A DNA stretch of 64,000 bases from Paenibacillus thiaminolyticus (GCF_007066085.1 NZ_CP041405.1:248001-312000); one strand, 5' to 3'; shown: positions 7,603-17,348, numbered from the stretch's first letter. The notes: generated from the sequence alone by a model not told the origin. Program-made: numbers and translations.

Positions 7603-8361
7603 ATGCCGTCAACTCTGTACAGATTCTACGCCATCCTGAGGCGCGATATCGTTAATCTGGTGCTTAATCCGGTGCTCCTCTTGTCGAATTCGGTATTCCC
7701 GCTGCTGCTGATGCTCATCCTCGGTTATTTGACCCGCAGCATCTATGGCGGCGGCGAAGTCTCTTCCTACGATTATTACGGGGTGACCATTCTCATATTT
7801 ATGTCGCTGAACGTGTCGATGATCGCCTCGAACAGCTTCATGGAGAAGAGCTTGAAGCAGAGCAACCTGCGAATTCTGCACGCGCCTGTAAGGACTTCCT
7901 ATCTGTATCTCTCAAAAATAGCAGCGACCTTCTTCTTCTCGACGCTGAGCACACTGCTGCTGCTTGCCCTGGCCCATTGGCTGCTCGATGTTCACTATGG
8001 CGGGAGCGGCTGGATCGTGGTCGCGCTGATTCTCATCGGCTTCAATCTATTCTCCGCCGCGCTCGGCGTGCTGATGTGCTGCCTGTGCCGAAGCGAGGAG
8101 ACCAGCAACAAAATTTTGAGCTTCGTCAATAACCTGCTCGCTCTGATCGGAGGCCTGTTCTTCCAGTGGGACGGCCTGGGCCGCACCGCGGAGGTTCTAT
8201 CCTATCTCTCGCCGGTGAAATGGGTGGCGGAAGCGGTCTTCCGCGTCATCTACGATCAGGATGCGGGGATGGCACTGCCGCTGCTGGGCGGCTTCGCCGT
8301 CGGTTCGCTCGTGCTGCTGTGGGGCTGCAGCAGGATATTTCATGCGGAGGACTATGTATGA
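7603..8361 (+). CDS. ABC-2 exporter permease, first subunit
   Basis: 252 residues from ATG 7603 (GAGGAGG six bases upstream). It has six predicted membrane segments, a cytoplasmic N-terminal helix (YRFYAILRRDIVNLVLNP) and the ABC-2 pattern with NKILSFVNNLLALIGGLFF before the last segments. Its stop overlaps the start of the next permease by four bases (ATGA), so the two are translationally coupled and probably form a heterodimer. Confidence 0.9.
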   Translation: MPSTLYRFYAILRRDIVNLVLNPVLLLSNSVFPLLLMLILGYLTRSIYGGGEVSSYDYYGVTILIFMSLNVSMIASNSFMEKSLKQSNLRILHAPVRTSYLYLSKIAATFFFSTLSTLLLLALAHWLLDVHYGGSGWIVVALILIGFNLFSAALGVLMCCLCRSEETSNKILSFVNNLLALIGGLFFQWDGLGRTAEVLSYLSPVKWVAEAVFRVIYDQDAGMALPLLGGFAVGSLVLLWGCSRIFHAEDYV

Positions 8362-9350
8362 GAGAAATGGCATATGTTTTGCACCATAATTGGTTGAGAC
8401 TGATGAGCCGCAAGGCGATTATGGCGATTACGTCGTTCATGACGATCGCGGCGGTGGCTGCTGCTTTGCTATTGACATCGGCGAACGATTCGAGAGGCAG
8501 TCTCGCCCTTGTATCCGCCGCTTCCGAATCGGAGGGATCTTCCATATCCGGTTTGCACGATTTCGAGGTGAAGCGGCTCGCGGAAGCGCCGCGCAGATCC
8601 GAGCTGATGCGCAACAAATTTGATGCCGTCATCATCGATGAAGGGGACGGGAGCTATACGATCGAGACGATGAAGAGCGAGGCGTATGCCACGATGGTGC
8701 GTCAAGCGCTGGAGCATCCGGATCAGCCGCTGCCGGAAGCGGAGAAGCGGGGCATCGGTACGAACGTTGCCGGCTTTCTCATGATGTTCGTGCTGCTGCA
8801 GGGCATGTTCTATATGAATTTCTTTGCGGAGGACAGGGTGCAGGGCACGCTGCGGCGAATGGCAGCCTCTCCGATGTCCGTCATGACCTATCTTGCGGCC
8901 CAGGTCCTGTTCTGCTTCCTGCTTATCAGTGTGCCGGCTTATCTGTGCATCGCGGGAGCAAGGCTCCTTCTGCATGCCGATATCGGCTTCACGCTGCTGC
9001 AATATGGCTGGCTTCTCGCCGTATTGTCCCTGCTGGCCGCGGCATTTGCGCTGTTCATTACGGTCTTCATCGACGACATCGACAATGCGGTTACAGCGGC
9101 CTCCAGCCTGATTCTTGTCACTTCGCTTCTGTCCGGCGGCTTCTACACGATAGAGCATGAAGGATGGATGAACGTGCTGACCTATTGGCTGCCGCAGCGG
9201 CACTTTATGGCTGCCGTGACCAGCTTGGAGCGAGGAGCTGCGTATGGAGACGCAATCTGGCCTGCGCTGTATGTGATCGGTCTGTCCTGCATCCTGTTCG
9301 CGGCCGGAGCCATGATCTGCCGAAGAAGATGCCAGGCAGGAAGATATTGA
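8358..9350 (+). CDS. ABC-2 exporter permease, second subunit
   Basis: 330 residues from ATG 8358. One N-terminal membrane segment is followed by an extracellular domain of about 130 residues, then five membrane segments beginning at NVAGFLMMFVLLQGMF, the architecture of YhgE/ABC-2 type permeases. It overlaps the previous gene by four bases. About 100 bases separate it from a MalT-type regulator gene that could control the exporter or respond to its substrate. Confidence 0.9.
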   Translation: MREMAYVLHHNWLRLMSRKAIMAITSFMTIAAVAAALLLTSANDSRGSLALVSAASESEGSSISGLHDFEVKRLAEAPRRSELMRNKFDAVIIDEGDGSYTIETMKSEAYATMVRQALEHPDQPLPEAEKRGIGTNVAGFLMMFVLLQGMFYMNFFAEDRVQGTLRRMAASPMSVMTYLAAQVLFCFLLISVPAYLCIAGARLLLHADIGFTLLQYGWLLAVLSLLAAAFALFITVFIDDIDNAVTAASSLILVTSLLSGGFYTIEHEGWMNVLTYWLPQRHFMAAVTSLERGAAYGDAIWPALYVIGLSCILFAAGAMICRRRCQAGRY

Positions 9351-9450
9351 TACGTGCAAGCGGCTCCCGCGTGGTATAGTAAGAGGAGCGGATTCCCAGA
9401 TGCTGGGTTGCCGTCATCGGCATTAGACAATTAGATGGAGTAGAGGACAT

Positions 9451-12039
9451 ATGGATCACATCAGGTTGATATCCGCCAAGCTTATGGCGCCGGTTCCGCG
9501 CAAGCATTATATTCGGAGGGAGCGGCTGTTCAGCAAGCTGCGGCATGTGCAGGAATACAAGGTCGTTGTCGTGCAGGGAGCTGCCGGGAGCGGGAAGACG
9601 ACGCTGCTCACCTCTTATATGAAGGAGGCGGGCCAGCGTCATTTCCGCTGGATTGCGCTGGACGAGGACAATAATGACCTGTACTCGTTCTGGTATTATG
9701 TGCTGGGGGCCTTGAAGGAGGATCTGGGCAGCAGCGCCGACGGCTTGTATCAAGTTTTCGAAGCGATCCCGCACAAGCATGATATGGAAACGATCTTGAC
9801 GTTGATCGTGAATCAGCTTTATCAGATGGAAGCGCTGACGCTTGTCCTGGACGATGCACATGTCCTTGATAAGGAGGAGGTGCTTCGTTCTCTTGAATTT
9901 TTCATCAAGTATAGCCCGGAGCAGGTCCGGCTCGTGCTGCTGAGCCGCGAAGCGCCGAAGCTGTATTTGGGTGAATGGATGATGGACGGCAAGTATGCGG
10001 AAATCAATGAATCCGAACTGAAATTTTCAGATGAGGAGGCGGCTCAGTTTTTGCAGCAGACGTTGGCATTGGAGGTGGACCAAGATACGGCCGGCAGATT
10101 GAATGAGCAGACGGAAGGCTGGGCGGGAGGCCTGCAGCTTATCGCACTTGCGATGCCCCATAAGACGGAGATGCCATCCAGTCATAGCAGCGGACTCAAT
10201 AAATATATGGTTACTTATTTGTCCAACGAGATTCTTCGCTCGCTGGATGGGGATGAGACGCGGTTCTTGCTGCATACTTCCATTCTGGGCTATTTCGATG
10301 AAGCGATCTGCAACGGGCTGCTTGAGATTAGGGATGCCAGGATGTTCATCGACCGCCTGCAGGACAAAAATCTGTTCCTGGTCACGATTGACGAGAACGC
10401 CGGTTTATACCGGTATCATCATTTATTCCGCGAGTTTTTACGATATCGGCTCTCCACGGAAGGCGAAGGGGCGATTCACGATTTGCATGTTAAGGCCGCG
10501 GCGATCTATGAGCAACGGGGCGACCAGGCTGAGAGCGTGAAGCATTATATCCAGGCCCGGCGGTATCCGGAAGCGATGGACGTGATCGCCCGCATGCCGC
10601 AGTCGATGCAAGGCTGGGTGCTGCTGAGGCAGATTCCGTTGGCTTGGTTGAGCGAAAACCGGGATTTGCTGTTCCAGCGGCTGTTCTATCATTTCTGCAT
10701 CCAAGAGTTCGATCAATGCAGATTGCTGCTGGAAGCGCTGCAGCCGGAGCACGGCAGGGAAGGGGATGGCAGCATCCTGCAATTCACCCGCTTCTTCATG
10801 GACGAGGCCGGTCCCGGCTTGGACTTCGAGCCCTTGCCGCTGCAGGAGATGGATCCGATCGGATTCTCGGATGCGACAAGAGCGATTATTTATATAACGA
10901 GCTCCATGATGCTCGGTCTCCGGGATCAGTACGCGCAAGCGCTTGATTGTGTCGAGCAGGCGCTGGCCCTGGAGGAGCGCAACCCGAACCCGTATATCCG
11001 CTTCTTCGCCTTGACGTGCAAGAACCAACTGCTTGAAGCCATCGGTGAGTTCGCTGCCTGCGAGCGGTTGTATGCAACGTTGTTCCAACTGATCGAGGAT
11101 TATCCTTATCTGTCGCCGGCGATGGCGACGAATTTGATTGGAATCGGCGGCATTTATATGAAAATGATGCGGCTCGATGACGCGGAACACTGGTTCGGGA
11201 AGGTGAAGCGCCAACTTACTGCCAGCTACCCTTCCATGGAAATGGGATATGCCTACAACCGGTTCGAATTGGCCTTGCTCCGCGGGGACGCGAGGGTGAC
11301 GAAGGAGCGGATGAGAGAGATGTGGGAGGAGCCGGCATTCCGCGATCATCCCTACTACCATCTTTCGCTGTTGAGATACCAGTTGTCACTCGGTGAGCCG
11401 GATTCCGAGCTGCTGCAGCGCTTCCTGTCACGGGTGCAGGCAAGGGAAGCAAGCGGCTGGCTGCGCTATGACGAACGGCTGCTCTATGCCAGAGTACTGG
11501 CCGCCCGGGGAGAAGCGGAGGAAGCGCTGAAGCAGACCGATGATATTCTGATGCAGGTGCGCAAGCGCAAGCTTCCGTTGATCCTGGTCGATGCTCTGCT
11601 GCACAAGATCATGATTCTGCATCAAGAAGGCTCCCGGCGCAAGCCCGAAATATTGAATCTCATCCGGGAAGCCGTTCATTACAGCTATGCGAACGAGATT
11701 GCCTATCTCTACCTGTTGGCCGGAGAAGCTGCACAGCAGGCGCTTCTTGAGCTGCTGCAGGAGAAGGAACAGGACCTGCTTGCGAAGGAGAAGGCCTTCA
11801 TCCAGCGCGTCAGCTCGTTCTGGAAGCGGGATTCCGGCGGAGGCGATGTGCTGAGCGAGCGCGAGCTCGAGGTGCTGCAAGCCGCGGCCTCGGGGCTGAG
11901 GAACAAGGAGATCGGGGAATTGCTTTGTATTTCGGTTGCCACGGTCAAAACTCATATGATCCATATCTATTCCAAGCTCCAAGCCTCCAACCGGGTGGAA
12001 GCGGTTGAGAAGGCGCGCCAGCTCGGCTTGTTGGATTGA
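9451..12039 (+). CDS. MalT-type large LuxR-family ATP-binding regulator (LAL)
   Basis: 862 residues. The N-terminal STAND-type NTPase has Walker A GAAGSGKTT (residues 43-51), a sensor region with WIALDEDNNDLYSFWYYV, and Walker B-like LVLDDAHVLDKEE. A middle winged-helix and TPR-like superhelical region follows. The last 65 residues form a LuxR helix-turn-helix (LSERELEVLQAAASG, then ISVATVKTHMIHIYSKL). This is the MalT architecture, in which ligand plus ATP drives oligomerisation and activation. The start is ATG 9451 with only a weak GTAGAGGA ribosome site. Position suggests control of the ABC-2 exporter upstream; the inducer is unknown. Confidence 0.9.
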   Translation: MDHIRLISAKLMAPVPRKHYIRRERLFSKLRHVQEYKVVVVQGAAGSGKTTLLTSYMKEAGQRHFRWIALDEDNNDLYSFWYYVLGALKEDLGSSADGLYQVFEAIPHKHDMETILTLIVNQLYQMEALTLVLDDAHVLDKEEVLRSLEFFIKYSPEQVRLVLLSREAPKLYLGEWMMDGKYAEINESELKFSDEEAAQFLQQTLALEVDQDTAGRLNEQTEGWAGGLQLIALAMPHKTEMPSSHSSGLNKYMVTYLSNEILRSLDGDETRFLLHTSILGYFDEAICNGLLEIRDARMFIDRLQDKNLFLVTIDENAGLYRYHHLFREFLRYRLSTEGEGAIHDLHVKAAAIYEQRGDQAESVKHYIQARRYPEAMDVIARMPQSMQGWVLLRQIPLAWLSENRDLLFQRLFYHFCIQEFDQCRLLLEALQPEHGREGDGSILQFTRFFMDEAGPGLDFEPLPLQEMDPIGFSDATRAIIYITSSMMLGLRDQYAQALDCVEQALALEERNPNPYIRFFALTCKNQLLEAIGEFAACERLYATLFQLIEDYPYLSPAMATNLIGIGGIYMKMMRLDDAEHWFGKVKRQLTASYPSMEMGYAYNRFELALLRGDARVTKERMREMWEEPAFRDHPYYHLSLLRYQLSLGEPDSELLQRFLSRVQAREASGWLRYDERLLYARVLAARGEAEEALKQTDDILMQVRKRKLPLILVDALLHKIMILHQEGSRRKPEILNLIREAVHYSYANEIAYLYLLAGEAAQQALLELLQEKEQDLLAKEKAFIQRVSSFWKRDSGGGDVLSERELEVLQAAASGLRNKEIGELLCISVATVKTHMIHIYSKLQASNRVEAVEKARQLGLLD

Positions 12040-12162
12040 ACGGAGTGCCGGAAGGAGCGCGGGCATCGATACATAAGACGGCATCAGAGTATCGGCACGA
12101 AGGCTCGAAGAGGATGTAATCCGGAAGGAGGCCGGATTGTACAGGTTCGCCAGCATCATGAT

Positions 12163-13203
12163 TTGTGGATATGGCAGCTGGAGACGGATGCCGGCCTGAT
12201 GCGGATGACGATGCACAATCTGCATGAACATGTAGAGCTTCACGGGGCGAACCGTATTCTCTTGACGGATATGAACGGGAGACGCGCAGAGATTCGCGAT
12301 CTTCAGGCGCTGGATGGCGCCAGCAAAAAATGGCTAAAGGAAGTGTTGCAGATGATTCAATATGCTCGCTGCACGGAAACGGTAATGGAGTTAACTTATG
12401 AAGCGTTCCGCATCGGATTTTCCGACTACATTGTACCGATGGAGATGAAGCAGGAAGACTTCATCAAGCGATTCTTCGGCCCGGAAGGGAATCAGCCGGA
12501 GCATTCCTTCATCGCACTGGACGACGACAAGCCGGTCGGGGTGATTCTCGGAGGAGTCAAGCTGTACGAAGGACGCCAGACGATGCGGTGCGGGACATTG
12601 GCCGTTCATCCTGATTACCGCGGCTGCGGCATCAGCAAGGAACTGTTCGCCCGGCATAAGGAGGAGGCGATCGCTTGCGGCTGCACCCAGCTATTCCTGG
12701 AAGTGATTGTCGGGAACGATCGTGCGATCCATTTTTACCGCAAGCTCGGTTACCGTAAAATATATGATCTGTCGTATTATCAGCTGAAGGCTCTGTCGGG
12801 ATTGGCGGCGGCACATGTGGAGGGGCTGGAAGTAAGGAGCCTGTCGCATGAACAGTTTGAACAAGAGATTCAGGATTGGCTTCACTTTCATATCAATTGG
12901 CAGAACGATGCCGACTATATTCGGCTGTCGGAAAACAACTCCTTCGTCGGGGCCTTTCTGGACGAGAAGCTGGTAGGCGGAATCTGCGTGAACCAGAGCG
13001 GGAAAATCAGCTTCTTATACGTCGATCCGGCCTATCGCAGCCGAGGCATCGCGTCGGCGATGCTGGGGGAAGGAAGCCGGATGCTCAACCTGACCGGCTT
13101 ATCAATCGGCTTTCCGAACAACCACGGGCTGGAAGGCTTCCTGCTAGGCAAAGGCTTCGAGAAGAACAAGTTTGAGCAATATGAAATGTATTTATTTCTG
13201 TAG
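12163..13203 (+). CDS. double GNAT acetyltransferase with an extra N-terminal segment
   Basis: Two GNAT domains. The first covers about residues 75-215 (YEAFRIGFSDY, then LAVHPDYRGCGISKEL and the acetyl-CoA/Tyr region NDRAIHFYRKLGYRKIYDL). The second covers about 225-345, with VDPAYRSRGIASAML and GLEGFLLGKGFEKN. The first 74 residues match neither. The start is uncertain: the frame extends upstream to an ATT at 12136, the codon best spaced behind GGAAGGAGG; TTG 12163 has no ribosome site; and ATG 12388, at the edge of the first GNAT domain, also lacks one. The substrate is unknown; such tandem proteins often modify small amines or peptides. Confidence 0.8.
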   Translation: MWIWQLETDAGLMRMTMHNLHEHVELHGANRILLTDMNGRRAEIRDLQALDGASKKWLKEVLQMIQYARCTETVMELTYEAFRIGFSDYIVPMEMKQEDFIKRFFGPEGNQPEHSFIALDDDKPVGVILGGVKLYEGRQTMRCGTLAVHPDYRGCGISKELFARHKEEAIACGCTQLFLEVIVGNDRAIHFYRKLGYRKIYDLSYYQLKALSGLAAAHVEGLEVRSLSHEQFEQEIQDWLHFHINWQNDADYIRLSENNSFVGAFLDEKLVGGICVNQSGKISFLYVDPAYRSRGIASAMLGEGSRMLNLTGLSIGFPNNHGLEGFLLGKGFEKNKFEQYEMYLFL

Positions 13204-13459
13204 GAAATGGGTCTGATCGACGAGGGCCGTCTCCCAATGCCACCAGCCTTTGGGGCTATTGACAACTTGCCTTGTTTGCGCGCGGCGTTCTTTTCCAAAA
13301 AAACAGCATAAAAGCCCGTGAATATCGCACCCTATAAGTTGTATAAGGTGATTCATGCCAAGCGGGCAGGGGAAGGCTCTCGGTATTCGCGGATTGGCCA
13401 GACTTCCGCCTGTCATTGGCTCGTAACCTACTTCATGCACAGGGTGGGGTGACGCATTC

Positions 13460-15049
13460 ATGCGGACCAAGATGAGCCGGCTGCTTCTATTGCTCTGCGT
13501 CCTGGTTATTGTTCCCGGATGCCACAAGCCAGAACAGAAACCGAAGGAAGACCGGATACAACTGCAGTCCATGGAAGGAACCGGTTCCAAAAAGGTGATC
13601 TATTTGTTGATCGATTCCTTAATGTCGCAGGCTATCGATCGGGGCATCGAACGAAATGAGCTGCCAGCTTTCCAATTTCTTACCAAGCACGGGCAATACT
13701 ATAAGAACATGGTCTCTTCCTTTCCGACGATGTCCGTGTCGATTGATAGCTCTCTGCTGACGGGAACGTATCCTGACGGACATCGAATCCCGGGGCTGAC
13801 CTGGTATTCCGCGTCCGAGAAGACTGTCGTTAATTATGGGACGGGGCCGATGGAGGTGATGAAGCACGGCGTCAACCCGGTATTGACGGATGCCTTGCTG
13901 AACTTGAACGGCTCGCATCTGAATCCGCGAGTCCCGACCATCTATGAGGACTTGGCACGCCGAGGACAGACCGCCGGCTCGATTAACGGGCTGATCTACC
14001 GGGGAACGAAGAAGCACACCTTAACGATCCCGGCTTGGATTCAGAGGCCTGCCTCCTTGCCGCGGGAGATGGAGGTGACAGGACCTGATCTGTTGGCCCT
14101 TGGCGCCCTATTGAATCCGTTCGAAGATGTGGCCAATCTCCGCGATGGCATTACCGGGCGTATGGGATTCAATAATACGTATTCGGTCGAGGCTGCGAAA
14201 TATTTGATACGCACCAATCAACTGCCGGATTTCTTGTTTGTTTATCTGCCGGATCTGGATCAGAAAATGCACAAGCATGGACCCGGAGAACGGAAGGGCG
14301 TCAAAGAAGCGGATCGCCATCTCCGCTCCTTGCTGGAGGAATTCGGCTCGATGGAAGACGCTTTGCGGCAAGCGGTCTTTGTCATTGCAGGGGATAGCGG
14401 CATGACGGCAATTTTGCCTGCCAGGGACAATCCGATCATCGAGCTGCCTTCTCTTCTTGGCGATTATCGCGTGCTGCGGCCGGGCGAACAGGTGTCCGAT
14501 AAGACCGACTTGATTCTCGCGGTCAATGAGACGATGGCCTATATTTACACGAACGGCAAGGACAAGCCGCTGCGAACAATAGCCGAATCGTTGTCTTCTG
14601 ATTCGCGCATCGACCTGATCGCGTGGAAGGAACACGGCTGGGTGCATGCGGTTCCCGGGAACATGCGGCAGGAGATCCGGTACCGTCCAGACGGGCCGTT
14701 TATCGATACGTATGGGCAGGCGTGGGCAATCGAAGGGGACGCCAAGGTGATGGACCTTACAATTGACTCCGCGGGGAAGACGATTCGCTACGGCCATTAT
14801 CCTGACGGACTGCGGCGATTATCGGCGGCGCTGCACTCCCATGAGGGAGAGTTCCTCGTCGTAACCGCAAAGCCGGGCTATGAGCTGGCGGACAGAAGCT
14901 CCCCGACGCATAAAGGCGGCGGGGGGCATGGAGCGCTGCGAAGCGAGGAGTCGCTCGTACCGCTGCTTATTTGCGGAACCGATCGGAAGCCGGAACATTT
15001 GCGCATCATAGACCTCAAGCCATTTTTGCTCGAATTGCTCTCGCGTTAG
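13460..15049 (+). CDS. lipoprotein phosphodiesterase, alkaline-phosphatase superfamily
   Basis: 529 residues from ATG 13460. The signal peptide ends in lipobox VIVPGC, so the enzyme is expected on the outer face of the membrane. The body matches type I phosphodiesterases/nucleotide pyrophosphatases: first metal-site Asp in VIYLLIDSL, nucleophile region SSFPTMSVSIDSSLLTG, the PDGHRIPGLTWY segment, DLDQKMHKHGPG for the second metal site and VIAGDSGMT. The C-terminal HKGGGGHGALRSEE fits the last metal-binding His. A role in hydrolysing phosphodiesters outside the cell is likely; the substrate is not evident. It appears monocistronic. Confidence 0.85.
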   Translation: MRTKMSRLLLLLCVLVIVPGCHKPEQKPKEDRIQLQSMEGTGSKKVIYLLIDSLMSQAIDRGIERNELPAFQFLTKHGQYYKNMVSSFPTMSVSIDSSLLTGTYPDGHRIPGLTWYSASEKTVVNYGTGPMEVMKHGVNPVLTDALLNLNGSHLNPRVPTIYEDLARRGQTAGSINGLIYRGTKKHTLTIPAWIQRPASLPREMEVTGPDLLALGALLNPFEDVANLRDGITGRMGFNNTYSVEAAKYLIRTNQLPDFLFVYLPDLDQKMHKHGPGERKGVKEADRHLRSLLEEFGSMEDALRQAVFVIAGDSGMTAILPARDNPIIELPSLLGDYRVLRPGEQVSDKTDLILAVNETMAYIYTNGKDKPLRTIAESLSSDSRIDLIAWKEHGWVHAVPGNMRQEIRYRPDGPFIDTYGQAWAIEGDAKVMDLTIDSAGKTIRYGHYPDGLRRLSAALHSHEGEFLVVTAKPGYELADRSSPTHKGGGGHGALRSEESLVPLLICGTDRKPEHLRIIDLKPFLLELLSR

Positions 15050-15184
15050 GAACAAAATCCAAGAAAAATTTGCGCTCGGAATAGGCGGTTGATTGCGTAT
15101 AATGGTTCCACTAAAGCTTCGGGACGGTATGGGCAATCGACGAAGGCCGAACCTATCCTTATCAGCCATAACGGATAACAATAG

Positions 15185-15217
15185 GAAGCAGCTCCCGATA
15201 ATCATGGGAGCTGCTTC
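15185..15217. terminator. hairpin between convergent genes
   Basis: Perfect 12-bp stem GAAGCAGCTCCC/GGGAGCTGCTTC with a nine-base loop, located between the phosphodiesterase gene and the oppositely oriented SLH hydrolase gene. The U-tract is poor on both strands, so it probably acts as a bidirectional, imperfect terminator. Confidence 0.6.
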
Positions 15218-15221
15218 TTAG

Positions 15222-17270
15222 CTAGAACAACCCGCCTTCGCGATATAACCCCTGGAAGGCGTGGTACAGCATAAATGCCGCTTCCTGGCGCAGCAGCGGC
15301 TCCGTGGCCCGGACATCGATGCGGCCGTCTGCGCCCGGCGCGGTATCCGGGCCGAACAGTTGGCGGGCCGCGATGCTCTGCACCGCTTCCAGCGCCCAGG
15401 AATCGGCAGCCCCGGCAAGTGCCGCTTCGGAAGGCTTCGCTGGAGCGGCCTGGATGAGCGTCCGCCATAGGATGGCTGCCGCTTCCTGACGGCTGATCAT
15501 GCGATCCGGCTCGAAGGCGCCGCCAGCCGTGCCCTTGATGAGTCCGCGCTCGGCCAATGTATTGATATGCCGCAGGTACGGGCTGTCTGCGGTATCCGTG
15601 AATGCGGCCGCGCTCCTGGACAGCGGCAGATCGAGCATGCCGATCAGCAGGCGGGCGAATTCACCCCGGGTTACGGCTTCCTCGGCACGAAGCGGATAAA
15701 CCTCTTGCCCCTCCAGCACGCCCAACTTCTGCAGTTGTTCTATCGCATCCCGGTACGGCTGAGCGGCCGGGACGCCGGTTCCGGTGCCAGGGGGCTGATC
15801 CGGGGCCTTGATCGCCATGCTGTACGGATTCAGATACATCATGTATCCGATGGCTCCGTCTTCCTTCTCCTTGAATGCCATAGTTAGCCCATAGTCATCG
15901 ATGAAGAGCAGGGGGGCGATCTGCCGCAATTCAACTTTGCCGCCGACGGTGTCCTCGACGAGCAGCTTGCCATCATCGGATGCGGCAATGCGGGTCAAGT
16001 TCATTCCTTTGCGCGCGTCGCGATAGAGGCCGGCGAACCGCTCCAGCTCCGTCCGGCTCGGCTTGAGAAATACCGGCTTGGCAGACTCTTCCGGGAAGAA
16101 GCGATTCATAAATGCCTGCATGAACTCCACCCGTAAATGAGAGTTTTTCGTATTATAGGCGATGAAGATGCCGACTTTCTCTTCCGGCAGCAACCACATC
16201 CACGAAGAGAATCCGTCCGTATCTCCCGCTTTCTCGATTACGTGCCGGCCGTTATGCAGCGGATGCAAAGCCGCTTCGAAGCCGTATGTCATATTAGGCT
16301 TCTTCGGATGGATGGCATAGTGGAAGCGGTGCATCTCTTCCGCCGCTGACCCAGATAGAATACGATGGCCATCGAGTTCGCCGCTGTTCAGATGGGCCAT
16401 CATGAACCTGGTCATGTCACTTGAGGTCGAATGCATGCTTCCGTGCGGTGCGATGGTCGGCGTATAGGCGTACGGAGCAATTGCCGCCCCGGAAGAGTCA
16501 TAGCCGGCGGCCATGGAGGAGCGGGTGTCCGCATCCATGACGAAGCCGGAATGCGTCATGCCCAATGGCTTGAAGATATGGTTCTCCATATATTGCTCGA
16601 ACGGCATCCCCGAGACTTGTTCGACAATATAGCCTTGCAGCAGATTGGCAAAGTTATCGTATTTGAACATATCTCCCGGCTTCCGCACGACGGACGGCAT
16701 ACGCTCCCGAAGATATTGCTCCATCGATGTGGATTGGCCGAAATCGGTATGGATATCCTTCATATCCATATCTGTATAGTCGAAGCCGGTCGTATGGGTC
16801 AGCAAATGCTTGATCGTGACCGGTTCCTTGAATGGGTTACTCAGCTTCAACCCTTCGCCCAAGTATGCTTCGATGTTGTCATCCAGCCCGATCCGGCCCT
16901 GATCGGCAAGCTGCATGACCGCTGTGGCTGTAACCGATTTGCTGATAGAGGCAATCCGGACGACCGTATCCGCCGTCATCGGTATCCGTGTCTCCGCGTT
17001 CGCCATGCCATACCCTTTATTGAGCAGAACCTGATTGTCCTTCACAATGGCAACCACTGCGCCGGGAGCGCCGGACGAGCGGAAAGAACCGCTTGCAAAA
17101 AACTCATCTGCAAATGCCTCTACGCGCTTCAGATCGCCTGGACTGAATCGCGCCGCTTGCGCCTCCGTTCCGATGTGATCAGACCCCTTTGCCGCAGCGG
17201 ACGGACCGAAAGCCATGACGGCGGCAAGCGCCAGCGCTAGAATGCGGGCGGCTGTCTTTTCTTGTTTCAT
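15222..17270 (-). CDS. SLH-anchored serine hydrolase (beta-lactamase/PBP4* family)
   Basis: 682 residues with a Sec signal peptide (cleavage near AAAKG). The hydrolase domain, about residues 45-400, has the class C-like motifs: nucleophile SISK in RIASISKSVTA, YDN (as YDNFANLLQ) and a later HNGRHVIEKAGDTDGF region. A middle domain of about 100 residues follows. Residues about 505-682 form three SLH modules (start QPYRDAIEQLQKLGVL, with RGEFARLLIGML and SRQEAAAILWRTLIQ), which bind pyruvylated secondary wall polymer. The enzyme should therefore sit on the cell wall surface. It is driven by a MerR-type promoter about 50 bases upstream. Esterase, D-amino-peptidase and antibiotic-degrading activities are all possible. 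Confidence 0.88.
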   Translation of the reverse strand: MKQEKTAARILALALAAVMAFGPSAAAKGSDHIGTEAQAARFSPGDLKRVEAFADEFFASGSFRSSGAPGAVVAIVKDNQVLLNKGYGMANAETRIPMTADTVVRIASISKSVTATAVMQLADQGRIGLDDNIEAYLGEGLKLSNPFKEPVTIKHLLTHTTGFDYTDMDMKDIHTDFGQSTSMEQYLRERMPSVVRKPGDMFKYDNFANLLQGYIVEQVSGMPFEQYMENHIFKPLGMTHSGFVMDADTRSSMAAGYDSSGAAIAPYAYTPTIAPHGSMHSTSSDMTRFMMAHLNSGELDGHRILSGSAAEEMHRFHYAIHPKKPNMTYGFEAALHPLHNGRHVIEKAGDTDGFSSWMWLLPEEKVGIFIAYNTKNSHLRVEFMQAFMNRFFPEESAKPVFLKPSRTELERFAGLYRDARKGMNLTRIAASDDGKLLVEDTVGGKVELRQIAPLLFIDDYGLTMAFKEKEDGAIGYMMYLNPYSMAIKAPDQPPGTGTGVPAAQPYRDAIEQLQKLGVLEGQEVYPLRAEEAVTRGEFARLLIGMLDLPLSRSAAAFTDTADSPYLRHINTLAERGLIKGTAGGAFEPDRMISRQEAAAILWRTLIQAAPAKPSEAALAGAADSWALEAVQSIAARQLFGPDTAPGADGRIDVRATEPLLRQEAAFMLYHAFQGLYREGGLF

Positions 17271-17317
17271 TGTTTCTTTTCCCCTTTCTCTGAGCCTTAT
17301 TCATCAAGCCTTGTTCG

Positions 17318-17348
17318 AGTATATCCGGTGACGTGGCGTCACTTTCAA
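17318..17348 (-). promoter_or_regulatory. MerR-type promoter with dyad in a 19-bp spacer
   Basis: On the minus strand, TTGAAA (17343-17348) and TATACT (17318-17323) are separated by 19 bases, two more than optimal. The spacer holds the perfect dyad GTGACGCCACGTCAC (17328-17342). This is the layout of promoters untwisted by MerR-family activators, and TGACGnnnCGTCA is similar to sites of TipA/Mta-like members. The expected transcript start is about 40 bases before the SLH hydrolase ATG. No merR gene is adjacent. Confidence 0.7.

Noticed and set aside
8166..8357. 64-residue N-terminal extension of the second ABC-2 permease
   Set aside because: It lies inside the preceding permease gene; ATG 8358 overlapping the upstream stop by ATGA is the natural start.
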